This document shows, in pieces, positions 16,808 through 26,599 of a DNA stretch of 64,000 nt. Both the position numbers and the translations under genes were made by a program. Below the pieces are notes generated by a model. That model had not been told where the DNA came from. It did not search any database and saw only the letters and a list, made by a program, of their open reading frames with translations. The DNA comes from Hydrogenophaga sp. (lineage in GTDB: Bacteria; Pseudomonadota; Gammaproteobacteria; Burkholderiales; Burkholderiaceae_C), in contig JAABQG010000004.1 in the NCBI GenBank assembly GCA_011391595.1, positions 22,676-86,675 on the forward strand, written 5' to 3'. Position 1 is the stretch's first letter; each line of letters opens with the position of its first letter.

Positions 16808-18604
16808 TCAGGCGAGCGCCAACTCAGTGTCCATCAACACCCTGGAGCCCGCACGCGCCGTGCGCATCAGCGTGGCGGTCTCGGGGAACAGCTTGGCAAA
16901 GTAGAAGCGCGCCGTCTGCAGCTTGGCGGGGTAGAACGGGTCGGTGTTGCCGGCAGCGATCTCGCGCAGCGCCACCTGCGCCATGCGGGCGAAGAAGTAA
17001 CCGAACACCAGGTGCCCGGCCACGCGCAGGTAATCCACGGCAGCGGCGCCCACTTCATCGGCGTTCTGGAAACCCTTGAAACCGATTTCGGTGGTGAACT
17101 TGGTGATCTGCTCGCCCAGCACGGCGATCGGCGTGATGAACTCGGCCATTTTCTCGTTCACGCCCTCCTCGGCCACCAGCGCGCCCACCAGTTTGCCGAA
17201 CTTCTTCAGCGTGGCGCCGTTGTTGCCCAGCACCTTGCGGCCCAGCAGGTCCAGGCTCTGGATGGTGTTGGTGCCTTCATAGATCATGTTGATGCGCGCA
17301 TCGCGCACAAACTGCTCCATGCCCCATTCCTTGATGTAGCCGTGGCCGCCATAGACCTGCTGGCACATCGTGGTGGCCTGCCAGCCGTTGTCGGTGAGGA
17401 AGGCCTTGACGATGGGCGTGAGCAACGAAAGCATCTCGTCGCTGTCCTTGCGCACCTTCTCGTCCGGGTGGTAGTGCGACTTCTCCAGCAGCACCGAGCA
17501 GAAGATCGCCAGTGCGCGCCCACCTTCGGCATAAGCCTTGGCGGTCAGCAGCATCTTGCGCACGTCCGGGTGCACGATGATCGGATCGGCCGGCTTGTCC
17601 TTGGCCTTGGGGCCGGACAGGCTGCGCATCTGGATGCGCTCCTTGGCGTAGGCCAGCGCGTTCTGGTAGGCCACCTCGGTCAGGCCCAGCGACTGGTTTC
17701 CAACGCCCAGGCGCGCGGCGTTCATCATCACGAACATGCCCTGCATGCCTTTGTTGGGCTGGCCGACCATCGTGCCGACGGCGCCGTCCAGCACGATCTG
17801 CGCGGTGGCGCTGGCCTTGATGCCCATCTTGTGCTCCAGGCCGCCGCAATACACGGTGTTACGCGCGCCCAGGCTGCCGTCCTTGTTCACCAGGAACTTG
17901 GGCACGACGAACAGGCTCACGCCCTTGATGCCGGGGGGCGCATCGGGAAGGCGGGCCAGCACCAGGTGGATGATGTTGTCGGTCATGTCATGCTCGCCGG
18001 CGCTGATGAAGATCTTCTCGCCGGTGATCTTGTAGGTGCCATCGGGCTGCGGCTCGGCCTTGGTGCGCATCAGGCCCAGGTCGGTGCCGCAATGCGGTTC
18101 GGTCAGGCACATGGTGCCGGTCCATTCGCCACCGACCATCTTGCCCAGGTAGGTCTGCTTCTGCTCGTCTGTGCCGTGCATGTGCAGCGAAGCATAGGCG
18201 CCGTGCGTGAGGCCGGGGTACATGGTCCAAGCCTGGTTGGCCGAGTTCATCATCTCGTAGAAACACTGGTTCACCACCAGCGGCAGGCCCTGGCCACCGA
18301 ACTCGGGGTCGCTGCTCAGCGCCGGCCAGCCGGCGGCCACGTACTGCTCGTAAGCGGCCTTGAAGCCTGCAGGCGTGGTGACTTCATGCGTGACGGTGTC
18401 GAGCTTGCAGCCCTCGGTGTCGCCGCTGATGTTGAGCGGAAAGATCACGTCGGTGGCGAACTTGCCGGCCTCTTCGAGCACTGCGTTGATGGTGTCCGCA
18501 TCGATCTCAGCATGCCTGGGCATGGCCTGGAAGTCATTGGTGACATTGAACACTTCGTGCATCAGAAATTGCATGTCGCGCAAGGGCGGGGTGTAGGTGG
18601 GCAT
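16808..18604 (-). CDS. Acyl-CoA dehydrogenase, long form (FadE5/AcdA-like with C-terminal extension)
   Basis: A 598-aa acyl-CoA dehydrogenase of the long subclass that carries an additional C-terminal helical domain. It has 'TMCLTEPHCGTDLGLMRTKA' (FAD/substrate region near residue 160), 'KIFISAGEHDMTDNIIHL', and 'QVYGGHGYIKEWGMEQFVRDARI' with the catalytic Glu region 'IYEGTNTIQSLDLLGRKV' near residue 435. Length and motifs match dehydrogenases of medium/long-chain fatty acids. It lies downstream of a TetR regulator on the same strand, the likely controller. Confidence 0.92.
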   Translation of the reverse strand: MPTYTPPLRDMQFLMHEVFNVTNDFQAMPRHAEIDADTINAVLEEAGKFATDVIFPLNISGDTEGCKLDTVTHEVTTPAGFKAAYEQYVAAGWPALSSDPEFGGQGLPLVVNQCFYEMMNSANQAWTMYPGLTHGAYASLHMHGTDEQKQTYLGKMVGGEWTGTMCLTEPHCGTDLGLMRTKAEPQPDGTYKITGEKIFISAGEHDMTDNIIHLVLARLPDAPPGIKGVSLFVVPKFLVNKDGSLGARNTVYCGGLEHKMGIKASATAQIVLDGAVGTMVGQPNKGMQGMFVMMNAARLGVGNQSLGLTEVAYQNALAYAKERIQMRSLSGPKAKDKPADPIIVHPDVRKMLLTAKAYAEGGRALAIFCSVLLEKSHYHPDEKVRKDSDEMLSLLTPIVKAFLTDNGWQATTMCQQVYGGHGYIKEWGMEQFVRDARINMIYEGTNTIQSLDLLGRKVLGNNGATLKKFGKLVGALVAEEGVNEKMAEFITPIAVLGEQITKFTTEIGFKGFQNADEVGAAAVDYLRVAGHLVFGYFFARMAQVALREIAAGNTDPFYPAKLQTARFYFAKLFPETATLMRTARAGSRVLMDTELALA

Positions 18605-18673
18605 GTGAGGGCTCCTTAAGAATCAACAGACAAATCAAAGAAAAACGCGGGCAAACCATGGGTTCTGCCTGGT

Positions 18674-19351
18674 TCATGGCGCACTGCCATAGCGTGAAAT
18701 AAGGTGGTCGAAGCCGGTGGTGGCACGCGCCACGGAACCCGGGTTCTTCAAAAATCGGGCTTCATAGTGCAACGCCAGGATCAACGCATGGATCTCGAAC
18801 GCCACCTGTTGCTCGTCGGCATCCGCACGCAGGTGGCCGGCCTGCTGTGCCTGCACTACGGCGCGGTTCATGGCGGCCAGCCAGATGTTGACCGACTGCG
18901 CCAGAGCGTCACGCACAGGACCCGGACGGTCGTCAAACTCCACAGCGCCGCTGATGTAGATGCAACCTGAATCCAGTTCAGCCGAAGTGCGTTTCATCCA
19001 GTTGGCAAACATTGCACGCAGTCGCGGCAGGCCGCGCTCCAGACGCATGGCCGGAAAGAACACCTCGTCCTCAAAACGGGTGTGGTACTCGCGAATGACA
19101 GAAATCTGCAGTTCCTCGCGCGAGCCGAAGTGGGCAAAAACGCCCGACTTGCTCATGCCAGTGACTTCCGCCAGCGCCCCGATGCTCAAGCCCTCCAGGC
19201 CAACCTGCGTGGCCAGTCCCAGCGCCGCATCGACAATGGCCGCCTTGGTCTGCTGCCCCTTGAGCAAGGCACGGCCGTCACGACCTCCGTCGCGGGACAG
19301 GTCCTTGCTACGGAGCGTTTGCGGTTTGCTGAAGGGCGAGGCGATCGACAT
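18674..19351 (-). CDS. TetR-family transcriptional regulator
   Basis: A 225-aa TetR regulator. The HTH lies at about residues 35-80 ('LSIGALAEVTGMSKSGVFAHF'), followed by a TetR_C-type ligand domain with 'GCIYISGAVEFDDRPGPVRD'. It lies immediately upstream of the long acyl-CoA dehydrogenase in the same direction, so it probably regulates the beta-oxidation genes below it in response to an acyl-CoA. A TTG at 19354 gives one more residue; the ATG at 19351 is preferred. Confidence 0.87.
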   Translation of the reverse strand: MSIASPFSKPQTLRSKDLSRDGGRDGRALLKGQQTKAAIVDAALGLATQVGLEGLSIGALAEVTGMSKSGVFAHFGSREELQISVIREYHTRFEDEVFFPAMRLERGLPRLRAMFANWMKRTSAELDSGCIYISGAVEFDDRPGPVRDALAQSVNIWLAAMNRAVVQAQQAGHLRADADEQQVAFEIHALILALHYEARFLKNPGSVARATTGFDHLISRYGSAP

Positions 19352-19360
19352 CAAAGGCAG

Positions 19361-19388
19361 AAAATAAAACGAACGATCGTGCTATTTT
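19361..19388. promoter_or_regulatory. TetR-type operator candidate
   Basis: An 8-bp palindrome ACGATCGT (19373-19380) within an AACGAACGATCGTGC stretch, flanked by AAAATA and TATTTT, lies 10-37 bases before the TetR start. Related AACGAACG-type sequences are common TetR operators. The outer arms are not perfectly symmetrical. Confidence 0.38.
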
Positions 19389-19624
19389 GCAGCAATTTCC
19401 GCTCCTGCATTGCCCACCGGCGTGTTCTAGAGATATGAATCTAGCCGATGCAAGGGTAAACCCGAGCTACCGTGCAGTCGACGGCAAAGATGACATGGTG
19501 GACCGAGGCGCCATAAATCAGGACGCGCCACGGCTCGATTTTGGCTTTGACGACGTCGGTCCTGAATCGAGGAGGAAACAGCACGGGTCCGGCCCCGGAG
19601 GGCTGGAGAATGCCAGCTGACTGA
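19389..19624. other. Intergenic region without a recognised gene
   Basis: Between two minus-strand TetR-type genes. Both strands have short open frames (plus 19435-19620; minus from 19441) but neither product resembles a family known to me. They may be remnants or chance frames. It presumably also carries the promoter of the regulator ending at 18674. Confidence 0.4.
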
Positions 19625-20302
19625 TTACAGCATTCGGGCCAAGCTGGCTTCGAGATTCTCCGATGGCAAGCGCTTGAAACCCGATCGCGCAAAGCGCTGC
19701 AGACGGCCAACCGCAAACGCCGTGAGCACCGAAGCCTGAACCTGAGCATCCACGCCGGGCATCGCCGATGCACTGGCTACGGCCACTTCACGCAAGGTCT
19801 GGCGCAAGCTTGCCTCGATCTTGTCAAAAAACAGGTTCATGCGCTGCTGCAGGCGCTCGTTCTCATAGACCAGTGCATCGCCCACCATCACGCGCGCCAT
19901 GCCTGGGTTTTTCTCTCCGAATTGCAGCAGCATCCCGACCACCCGGGCCGCCTGAGCCGCGCCCGCCGTTTCGCGCTCGGTGATCTGGTTGACCAGCGAG
20001 AAAACCGACTGCTCAATGAACTCGATCAGTCCCTCGAACATCTGGGCTTTGCTGGCAAAGTGCCTGTACAACGCCGCCTCGCTGACACCCAGTCGGGCCG
20101 CCAGGGACGCGGTGGTGATGCGTTCGCTCCCGGGTTGCTCCAGCATGGTCGCCAGCGCCTGCAGGATCTGCACGCGCCGCTCGCCAGGCTTGGGTCGTTT
20201 ACGCGCAGGCACCTCGGCTTCAATGACGGTGGGCTCGGTGGCGGAACGGGGCTCGAAGTCAGGCATGGTGGCGGACGCTGGGGGTTCAAATGATTCTCGC
20301 AC
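19625..20302 (-). CDS. slmA: Nucleoid occlusion factor SlmA (TetR fold)
   Basis: A 225-aa TetR-like protein. It opens with a Pro-rich leader, then 'ERRVQILQALATMLEQPG' and the HTH 'ITTASLAARLGVSEAALYRHFASKAQMFEGLIEFIE', which is characteristic of SlmA. SlmA binds SBS sites on the chromosome and blocks FtsZ ring assembly over the nucleoid. Location beside argB is the usual arrangement in Burkholderiales and supports the name. The start is a GTG with GGAG upstream; an ATG at 20266 would remove 12 residues. Confidence 0.86.
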   Translation of the reverse strand: MRESFEPPASATMPDFEPRSATEPTVIEAEVPARKRPKPGERRVQILQALATMLEQPGSERITTASLAARLGVSEAALYRHFASKAQMFEGLIEFIEQSVFSLVNQITERETAGAAQAARVVGMLLQFGEKNPGMARVMVGDALVYENERLQQRMNLFFDKIEASLRQTLREVAVASASAMPGVDAQVQASVLTAFAVGRLQRFARSGFKRLPSENLEASLARML

Positions 20303-20373
20303 AGCACTCCATAGGGTTTGTGCGGAGACGCCCGCCGGGCGGGGCGGTCAAGCAATGATCCGCCACCTCGCCG

Positions 20374-21375
<1,002 letters not shown>

Positions 21376-21492
21376 CTATTGCTTTAGGAAACGAACCCTA
21401 ATCATCGTGCGACGGCACGGTTATATTTTAAAAGTCAGCTGGCGAGCAGGTTTGTTCGATGGCGATTTTCTACTACAACTTATCTGGAGGCC

Positions 21493-22074
21493 ATGATGGT
21501 CAAAAAACTGCAGAAAAAATCGAGCACCCCCAAGAAATCTCCCGTCTTGCTGAAAGGTACTGTCAAGGATTCCGCCCAGCAGATCTGGCAGGCAGGCTTG
21601 GGTGCATTCACCAAAGCCCAGTCCGAAGGTGGCAAGGTGTTCGAGACGCTGGTCAAGGAAGGCGTGTCGATCCAGCGCAAGACGCAAGCTGCGGCCGAGG
21701 AAAGAATTACGGAGGCGACCAGCAAGATGGCCAACATGGCCACCGGCATCACAACCAAGGCAACCGGTCAGTGGGACAAGCTGGAGAACATTTTTGAAGA
21801 GCGCGTCGCAAAAGCATTGAACAAGCTCGGCGTGCCTTCTTCCAAGGATGTGGATGCATTGATCGCCCGTATCGACGAACTGAACAAGAGCGTGCAGAAA
21901 CTTTCGGCGAAAGCGCCTGCAACGGTCAAGGCGGCGGCACCTCGCAAGCCTGCGGCCAAGGCGGCACTGAAGTCCTCCAGCAAGGCGCGTAGCGGCGCTG
22001 CAAAGGCTGCACCCAAGCGTGCGCCTGCCCGCAAGGCCGTTGCCCCTAGCAAGACGGAAGCTGTTGCAGCGTAA
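21493..22074 (+). CDS. PHA granule-associated phasin-like protein (PhaI/PhaF type)
   Basis: A 193-aa protein. Residues about 20-120 match the PhaF/PhaI phasin domain ('DSAQQIWQAGLGAFTKAQSEG', then 'FEERVAKALNKLGVPSSKDV'). The C-terminal 60 residues are an Ala/Lys/Pro-rich, histone-like tail ('KAAAPRKPAAKAALKSS'). Such proteins coat polyhydroxyalkanoate granules, and the basic tail can tie granules to DNA. A GGAGG Shine-Dalgarno precedes the ATG pair; the second ATG (21496) is an alternative. It is a single-gene unit closed by a strong terminator. Confidence 0.87.
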   Translation: MMVKKLQKKSSTPKKSPVLLKGTVKDSAQQIWQAGLGAFTKAQSEGGKVFETLVKEGVSIQRKTQAAAEERITEATSKMANMATGITTKATGQWDKLENIFEERVAKALNKLGVPSSKDVDALIARIDELNKSVQKLSAKAPATVKAAAPRKPAAKAALKSSSKARSGAAKAAPKRAPARKAVAPSKTEAVAA

Positions 22075-22116
22075 TCCGGCTGACCCCGGATGAAATTCGG
22101 GTGGTTTGACACAAGC

Positions 22117-22150
22117 AAAGGGGCGACAGGTTCGCCCCTTTCGTTTTTTT
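22117..22150 (+). terminator. Intrinsic terminator after the phasin gene
   Basis: Stem AAAGGGGCGA (22117-22126), loop of 5, TCGCCCCTTT (22132-22141), then CG and seven T (22144-22150): a perfect 10-bp stem with a T-run. Confidence 0.92.
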
Positions 22151-22153
22151 GGT

Positions 22154-22170
22154 GTGCTGCAGTGCAGCAC
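22154..22170. promoter_or_regulatory. PhaR-like palindromic site upstream of the patatin-like gene
   Basis: GTGCTGCA (22154-22161), G, TGCAGCAC (22163-22170): perfect 8-bp arms around one base. It contains CTGC-N3-GCAG, the form described for PhaR, the PHA-responsive repressor, in Paracoccus-type systems. It lies 34 bases before the patatin-like start. No phaR gene is visible in this window. Confidence 0.55.
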
Positions 22171-22204
22171 TCTCTCTGTCCTTGAGCGCCTACACTGACC
22201 GATC

Positions 22205-23539
22205 ATGAGCACGAAAAAAACACGCCCTCTTCGTCTTGTCCCGAAACCAGTCGACCACAAGGAAGGCCTGTCCGGCGGGCCTGAAACTCCACGCATGCAC
22301 GCAAACAGCCGCCCGCGAATCGCGCTGGCCCTCGCCGGTGGCGGGCCTCTGGGTGCCATCTATGAGATTGGCGCGTTGTGCGCGCTCGAAGAATCCCTTG
22401 TCGGCCTTGATCTGACCCAGCTCGACCACTATGTGGGTGTGTCGGCCGGCGGCTTCATCGCCGCTGCACTGGCCAATGGCATGACGCCGCGTGAGCTTTG
22501 TGCCGGGTTCATCGAAAACAGCGATGAAAGCGCCGAAGTCTTCGACCCATCCTGGCTGACAGTGCCCGCCTGGGGCGAATTTGCGCGCCGGGCCATCATG
22601 CTCCCGGGGTTGACCACATCGGCCCTGTGGCGGCTGCTGGTTGAGCGACGCTCCCTGATCAGCGCGTTGGAGCGTCTTGGCCCAGCCCTGCCCACGGGCC
22701 TTTTCGCCAACGATGAGGTCGATCATCGCCTTTCAAGCCTGTTCGCGCGCGAAGGACGCACCAACGATTTCCGCAAGCTCAAAACCCAGTTGACACTGGT
22801 GGCGACCAACCTTGACAGCGGCGAGGCCGCACCTTTCGGAAGACCCGGCTGGGACCACATCCCGATTTCAAAGGCTGTTCAGGCGAGCTCAGCATTGCCA
22901 GGACTCTTCCCGCCAGTGGAGATTGACGCCCACTATTACGTCGACGGTGCTCTCAAGAAGACCATGCATGCGTCGGTGGCGCTGGACCAAGGGATGGACC
23001 TGATGATCTGCATGAACCCGCTGGTGCCCTTTGATGCCACGCTGCCGGAGATCGTGCAGGTCATGCAACGCGGCCTCCCCCCCGAGAAGCGCCGCATCCC
23101 GCGCATCGTGGACGGCGGGCTGCCTTCGGTGCTGAGCCAGACTTTTCGCTCGATCATCCATTCGCGAATGGAACTCGGCATCAAGGGTTACGAGCGCGCC
23201 TATCCCGACACTGACATTGTGTTGTTCGAGCCCGACCACCGCGACCCCGAGATGTACCTGGCCAACACCTTCAGTTACGGCCAGCGTCGTCACCTTGCCG
23301 AACATGCCTACCAGCAGACGCGTCACATGCTTCGTTCGCGCCGCGCAGGCTACTCAAGCCGGTTTGCCCGCCACGGGATCACCTTGAACATGGACGTGCT
23401 CGACGACACGAGGCGCCAGCTTGTCGTACCCGTCAAGCCGCGCAGCCGTATCGGGCAGGCCGTCGTGTCGTTGCAGGAGGTCATGGAAGACCTTGGTGAC
23501 GTGGTGCACCCCAGAGCACGCCGACACGGCACGGTTTGA
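22205..23539 (+). CDS. Patatin-like phospholipase family protein (possible PHA depolymerase)
   Basis: A 444-aa serine hydrolase with the patatin Ser-Asp dyad. The oxyanion motif 'ALAGGGPLGAIYEIGA' is near residue 40, the nucleophile elbow 'YVGVSAGGF' (GxSxG) near residue 80, and the Asp in 'YVDGALKKTMH' near residue 247. Family members hydrolyse lipids; its place directly after a phasin gene and behind a PhaR-like site suggests action on PHA granules or their lipid/protein shell. There is no signal peptide, so it is cytoplasmic. Confidence 0.83.
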   Translation: MSTKKTRPLRLVPKPVDHKEGLSGGPETPRMHANSRPRIALALAGGGPLGAIYEIGALCALEESLVGLDLTQLDHYVGVSAGGFIAAALANGMTPRELCAGFIENSDESAEVFDPSWLTVPAWGEFARRAIMLPGLTTSALWRLLVERRSLISALERLGPALPTGLFANDEVDHRLSSLFAREGRTNDFRKLKTQLTLVATNLDSGEAAPFGRPGWDHIPISKAVQASSALPGLFPPVEIDAHYYVDGALKKTMHASVALDQGMDLMICMNPLVPFDATLPEIVQVMQRGLPPEKRRIPRIVDGGLPSVLSQTFRSIIHSRMELGIKGYERAYPDTDIVLFEPDHRDPEMYLANTFSYGQRRHLAEHAYQQTRHMLRSRRAGYSSRFARHGITLNMDVLDDTRRQLVVPVKPRSRIGQAVVSLQEVMEDLGDVVHPRARRHGTV

Positions 23540-23633
23540 AGTGGCCGGCTCCGGCAACTCCTCCTGAGCACTTCACTTTTCCCTGGCGGATGAGCGGGTT
23601 AAAGTACAAGTAATTACGAGGAGGCAGACACTC

Positions 23634-24296
23634 ATGGCAAAGAAGGCGCCGCGCCGAACGGCTGAACGCATATTGGAAGTCACACTGGAGCTGTTCAATC
23701 GGTTCGGTGAGCCGAACGTCTCCACCACCCTGATCTCTGCCGAACTCAACATCAGCCCCGGAAACCTTTATTACCATTACCCGGCCAAAGACGAACTGAT
23801 CAATAGCCTGTTCGACCGCTACGAGCGCTCGCTGAGCGAGTTGCTAAATGCCAGTGACAATGTGCGCGATGTCGAGGATGCGTGGTTCTTCATGCATACC
23901 TTGTTCGAATTGATCTGGCAGTACCGATTCCTTTACCGCGATCTCAACGATCTGCTCAGCAAGAACCGGCGTCTGGAGACCCATTTCCAGTGGGTACTCA
24001 AGAACAAAGCCCGCGCGGTCAAGTCGTTGCTCGACAGCATGAGCCGGGCGGGCACCGTCAGCATTGACTCACGCGAAGTGGAAGCGACCGCGACGAGCAT
24101 GGTGGTTGTATTGACCTATTGGCTGAGCTACGAGTACGTGCGCGACCCGCGTCATGCACTGGAACCTGAGCATGCCCAAACCGCCCTGATGCGGGGCGCG
24201 CACCATGTGCTCAACTTGCTGGTGCCTTACCTGGAAACCAGCCAGCGTCGCCACCTGATGGGGCTGGTGGACGCCTACCACCAGGACGAGAAGTAG
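23634..24296 (+). CDS. TetR/AcrR-family transcriptional regulator
   Basis: A 220-aa regulator. The HTH occupies about residues 10-55 ('STTLISAELNISPGNLYYHYPAKDELINSLFDRYE'), and the ligand domain includes 'FFMHTLFELIWQYRFLYRDLNDLL', a conserved stretch of a TetR subgroup common in Burkholderiales beside PHA and lipid genes. GAGGAGG lies 12-6 bases before the ATG. Same strand as the patatin-like gene and 19 bases before a TPR protein gene. Its regulon is unknown; control of the PHA group is inference. Confidence 0.86.
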   Translation: MAKKAPRRTAERILEVTLELFNRFGEPNVSTTLISAELNISPGNLYYHYPAKDELINSLFDRYERSLSELLNASDNVRDVEDAWFFMHTLFELIWQYRFLYRDLNDLLSKNRRLETHFQWVLKNKARAVKSLLDSMSRAGTVSIDSREVEATATSMVVVLTYWLSYEYVRDPRHALEPEHAQTALMRGAHHVLNLLVPYLETSQRRHLMGLVDAYHQDEK

Positions 24297-24315
24297 TTCA
24301 CAGGAGAGACTCTCG

Positions 24316-25089
24316 ATGGCTCCATGGAAGCCTTTCCCCCACGCCGGCGAATATGCGTTCAACGTCGCGTCCGTCAGGCAACGCTGGGCACGACTGCATG
24401 CGGGCGACGCCGAACCGCTGCCCGGAAATGATGATGTGCTGGCGGCGTGGGCGCTTTTTCACAGCGGGGAGTTTCAAAGAGCTTTCAAAGCAGGCCTGCG
24501 GGCCGGCGTTGAGGGGGTGACCGTGGCCAACAAGGCGGCCTGTATTTATGCCAACTACCTCGAAAGCCGGGAGAAAGACCGACTGGTCCTGTTCCTTGAG
24601 TCCGCAGAACGCGCTCGGGAACTTGCGATCCAGCAGCCCACCAATCCCAATGCATGGTTCTGGCAGGCATATGCGCTGGGGCGCTACAGCCAGGGCATCA
24701 GCGTGGCCCGCGCGTTGGCGCAGGGACTTGGGCAGAGAGTCAAGGATGCGCTAGAAAGAACCATTGAGCTCCAGCCACAGCATGCCGACGCTCACATCGC
24801 GCTGGGGACCTTTCACGCCGAGGTCATCGACAAGGTCGGCTCATTGATCGGCGGCATGACCTACGGCGCCAGAAAGGAGACAGGGCTCAAGATGTTCGCG
24901 AACGCGCTGGCACTGAACCCTGAATCTGCAATGGCAAAGCTGGAATATGCCCGCGGCCTGGTGATGCTGGAAGGTCAACCCGATCACCCGGAGGCCACCA
25001 GGCTGTACCAGCAGGCCGCTGCCATAACGCCGATGGATGCCAAGGAGCGCCTGGATCGCGATCTGGCGCGCGCCGAACTGCAGGATTAG
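24316..25089 (+). CDS. TPR-like repeat protein of unknown function
   Basis: A 257-aa helical protein with tetratricopeptide-like units: 'NDDVLAAWALFHSGEFQRAFKAG', 'PNAWFWQAYALGRYSQGIS', 'ELQPQHADAHIALGTFHAEV' and 'ALNPESAMAKLEYARGLVML'. No signal peptide or membrane segment is evident, so it is probably a cytoplasmic scaffold. An AGGAGA ribosome site precedes the ATG, and it follows the TetR gene by 19 bases, so the two are probably co-transcribed. I do not recognise a named family for it. Confidence 0.78.
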   Translation: MAPWKPFPHAGEYAFNVASVRQRWARLHAGDAEPLPGNDDVLAAWALFHSGEFQRAFKAGLRAGVEGVTVANKAACIYANYLESREKDRLVLFLESAERARELAIQQPTNPNAWFWQAYALGRYSQGISVARALAQGLGQRVKDALERTIELQPQHADAHIALGTFHAEVIDKVGSLIGGMTYGARKETGLKMFANALALNPESAMAKLEYARGLVMLEGQPDHPEATRLYQQAAAITPMDAKERLDRDLARAELQD

Positions 25090-25189
25090 CACCGCTGCAT
25101 TCACCGGGCCATTGAATAAAGGCCTTTGTTTGCTGGAAAAAAGAAGGTGCAGGGGATGAATCGACCCGCACGTTTGCCGGCATTGCCCG

Positions 25190-25960
25190 CTAGCTCAATC
25201 CGTAGCGTTGTTGTGCAATCACCAGCAAGCCGTCAAAAATGAGGCTCTCCACCAGTTCGAAATGCACCGAAAGCGAGGGGGCCATCTTCCAGCCCGCGCC
25301 GCCCGTCATGATGCACATCGGCTCCGCGCCACAGTGCTGGCGGACGTTGCGGACCATGCACTCCACCGCGCCAGCAATGGCATAGGTGCCACCACTGGTC
25401 AGCGCGTCGCTGGTGTTGGTAGGAAACTCGCGGACCTCGCCAGTGGGAACATGCAGGCCAGCGGTGCCCGACTCCAGCGCCCGCAGCATGATGCCGTGAC
25501 CCGGCAGGATCAATCCCCCCAGGAAACGACCATCGGCATCCATGGCCTCTACCGTAACGGCCGTCCCGACCATCACCACCACCATCGGCCGGGCGGGGCC
25601 CATTGACAACATGCGGTGACGCGCACCAATCATCGCCACCCATCGATCCGGACCCAACCGGGTTGGATAGTCGTAGCCGTTGACTACGCCGGCCTCCGCT
25701 GGACTTGAAACCACCCAGTTTGCCGCGACGTCCCAGAGCTCCATCTGTTCCTGCACACGGCGCTTGACGGCTTCGCCGGCGACGATGCACCCCAGCATGC
25801 GGTCGGGCGCCGGCAAACCGGCCCAGTCACCCTCGCCCAGTTTTTCGATGTTTTCGAGAAACTCAACGCCTTGGGAGAGCACTGTCGCACCAGGAGCCGG
25901 CGCTTCATAAAGCGCCCACTTCAGCCGCGTATTGCCCACATCAATTGCCAGAAAAGTCAT
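25190..25960 (-). CDS. coaX: Type III pantothenate kinase
   Basis: A 256-aa kinase for the first step of CoA synthesis, ATP plus pantothenate to 4'-phosphopantothenate. It opens '[17 protein letters not shown]' (phosphate-1 motif), with '[13 protein letters not shown]' and '[27 protein letters not shown]' (adenosine/phosphate-2 region). This type has no feedback inhibition by CoA and needs a monovalent cation. An upstream ATG (25969) would add three residues. Converges with the TPR gene. Confidence 0.94.
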   Translation of the reverse strand: MTFLAIDVGNTRLKWALYEAPAPGATVLSQGVEFLENIEKLGEGDWAGLPAPDRMLGCIVAGEAVKRRVQEQMELWDVAANWVVSSPAEAGVVNGYDYPTRLGPDRWVAMIGARHRMLSMGPARPMVVVMVGTAVTVEAMDADGRFLGGLILPGHGIMLRALESGTAGLHVPTGEVREFPTNTSDALTSGGTYAIAGAVECMVRNVRQHCGAEPMCIMTGGAGWKMAPSLSVHFELVESLIFDGLLVIAQQRYGLS

Positions 25961-26055
25961 GCGCCGCATTATTGCGGGTTTCGCGAGGCAGACTGAAGAG
26001 GGTTTGCCAGAACGGTTAAAGTGACTTCCTCAATACCGATACAGGAGCCGTCATC

Positions 26056-26562
26056 ATGGGCATGTTCAGTTTCATCAAGGAAGCAGGTGAAAAGCTGTTT
26101 GGTCACAAGGAAGTCGAGAGGGTCGCTGAAGCAGCGGCGAGCGACCCGGCAGCCCAAGCCACGCTGGACGAACTCAATACCACCGCCGCCCATGCCATTC
26201 GCGACTACATCGAGACCCAGAACCTCGGCGTCTCGGGCCTGTATGTCTCGTTTGACGGCGCCAGCGGCAAGGTGACGGTGCAAGGTGAGGCGCCGACCCA
26301 GGAAGCCAGCGAGAAAGTCACACTGTGCTGTGGCAACGTCGGCGGCGTCAGGGAGGTGGAAAACCTGATGTCCATCGCCACGCCCGCAGACGAGGCACGC
26401 TACCACGACGTCGTGCGTGGCGACACGCTTTCGGCCATTGCCAAGACTTACTATGGCAACGCCAACAAATACCCGGTTATTTTTGAGGCCAACAAGCCGA
26501 TGCTGAGCCATCCTGACAAAATTTATCCCGGCCAGAAGTTGCGTATCCCTGCGTTGGCCTGA
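26056..26562 (+). CDS. BON and LysM domain protein (Kbp/YgaU-like)
   Basis: A 168-aa protein. A BON domain covers about residues 45-110 ('VSGLYVSFDGASGKVTVQGEAPTQEASE') and a LysM domain residues 118-167 ('YHDVVRGDTLSAIAKTYYG' through 'HPDKIYPGQKLRIPAL'). There is no signal peptide, as in E. coli Kbp (YgaU), a cytoplasmic potassium-binding protein. The domain order is identical, so a potassium-sensing or osmoadaptive role is the best guess. AGGAG precedes the start. Confidence 0.88.
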   Translation: MGMFSFIKEAGEKLFGHKEVERVAEAAASDPAAQATLDELNTTAAHAIRDYIETQNLGVSGLYVSFDGASGKVTVQGEAPTQEASEKVTLCCGNVGGVREVENLMSIATPADEARYHDVVRGDTLSAIAKTYYGNANKYPVIFEANKPMLSHPDKIYPGQKLRIPALA

Positions 26563-26599
26563 ATTCATCGCCCGGCCCTTCCATCCGGCCGTGCATCAC

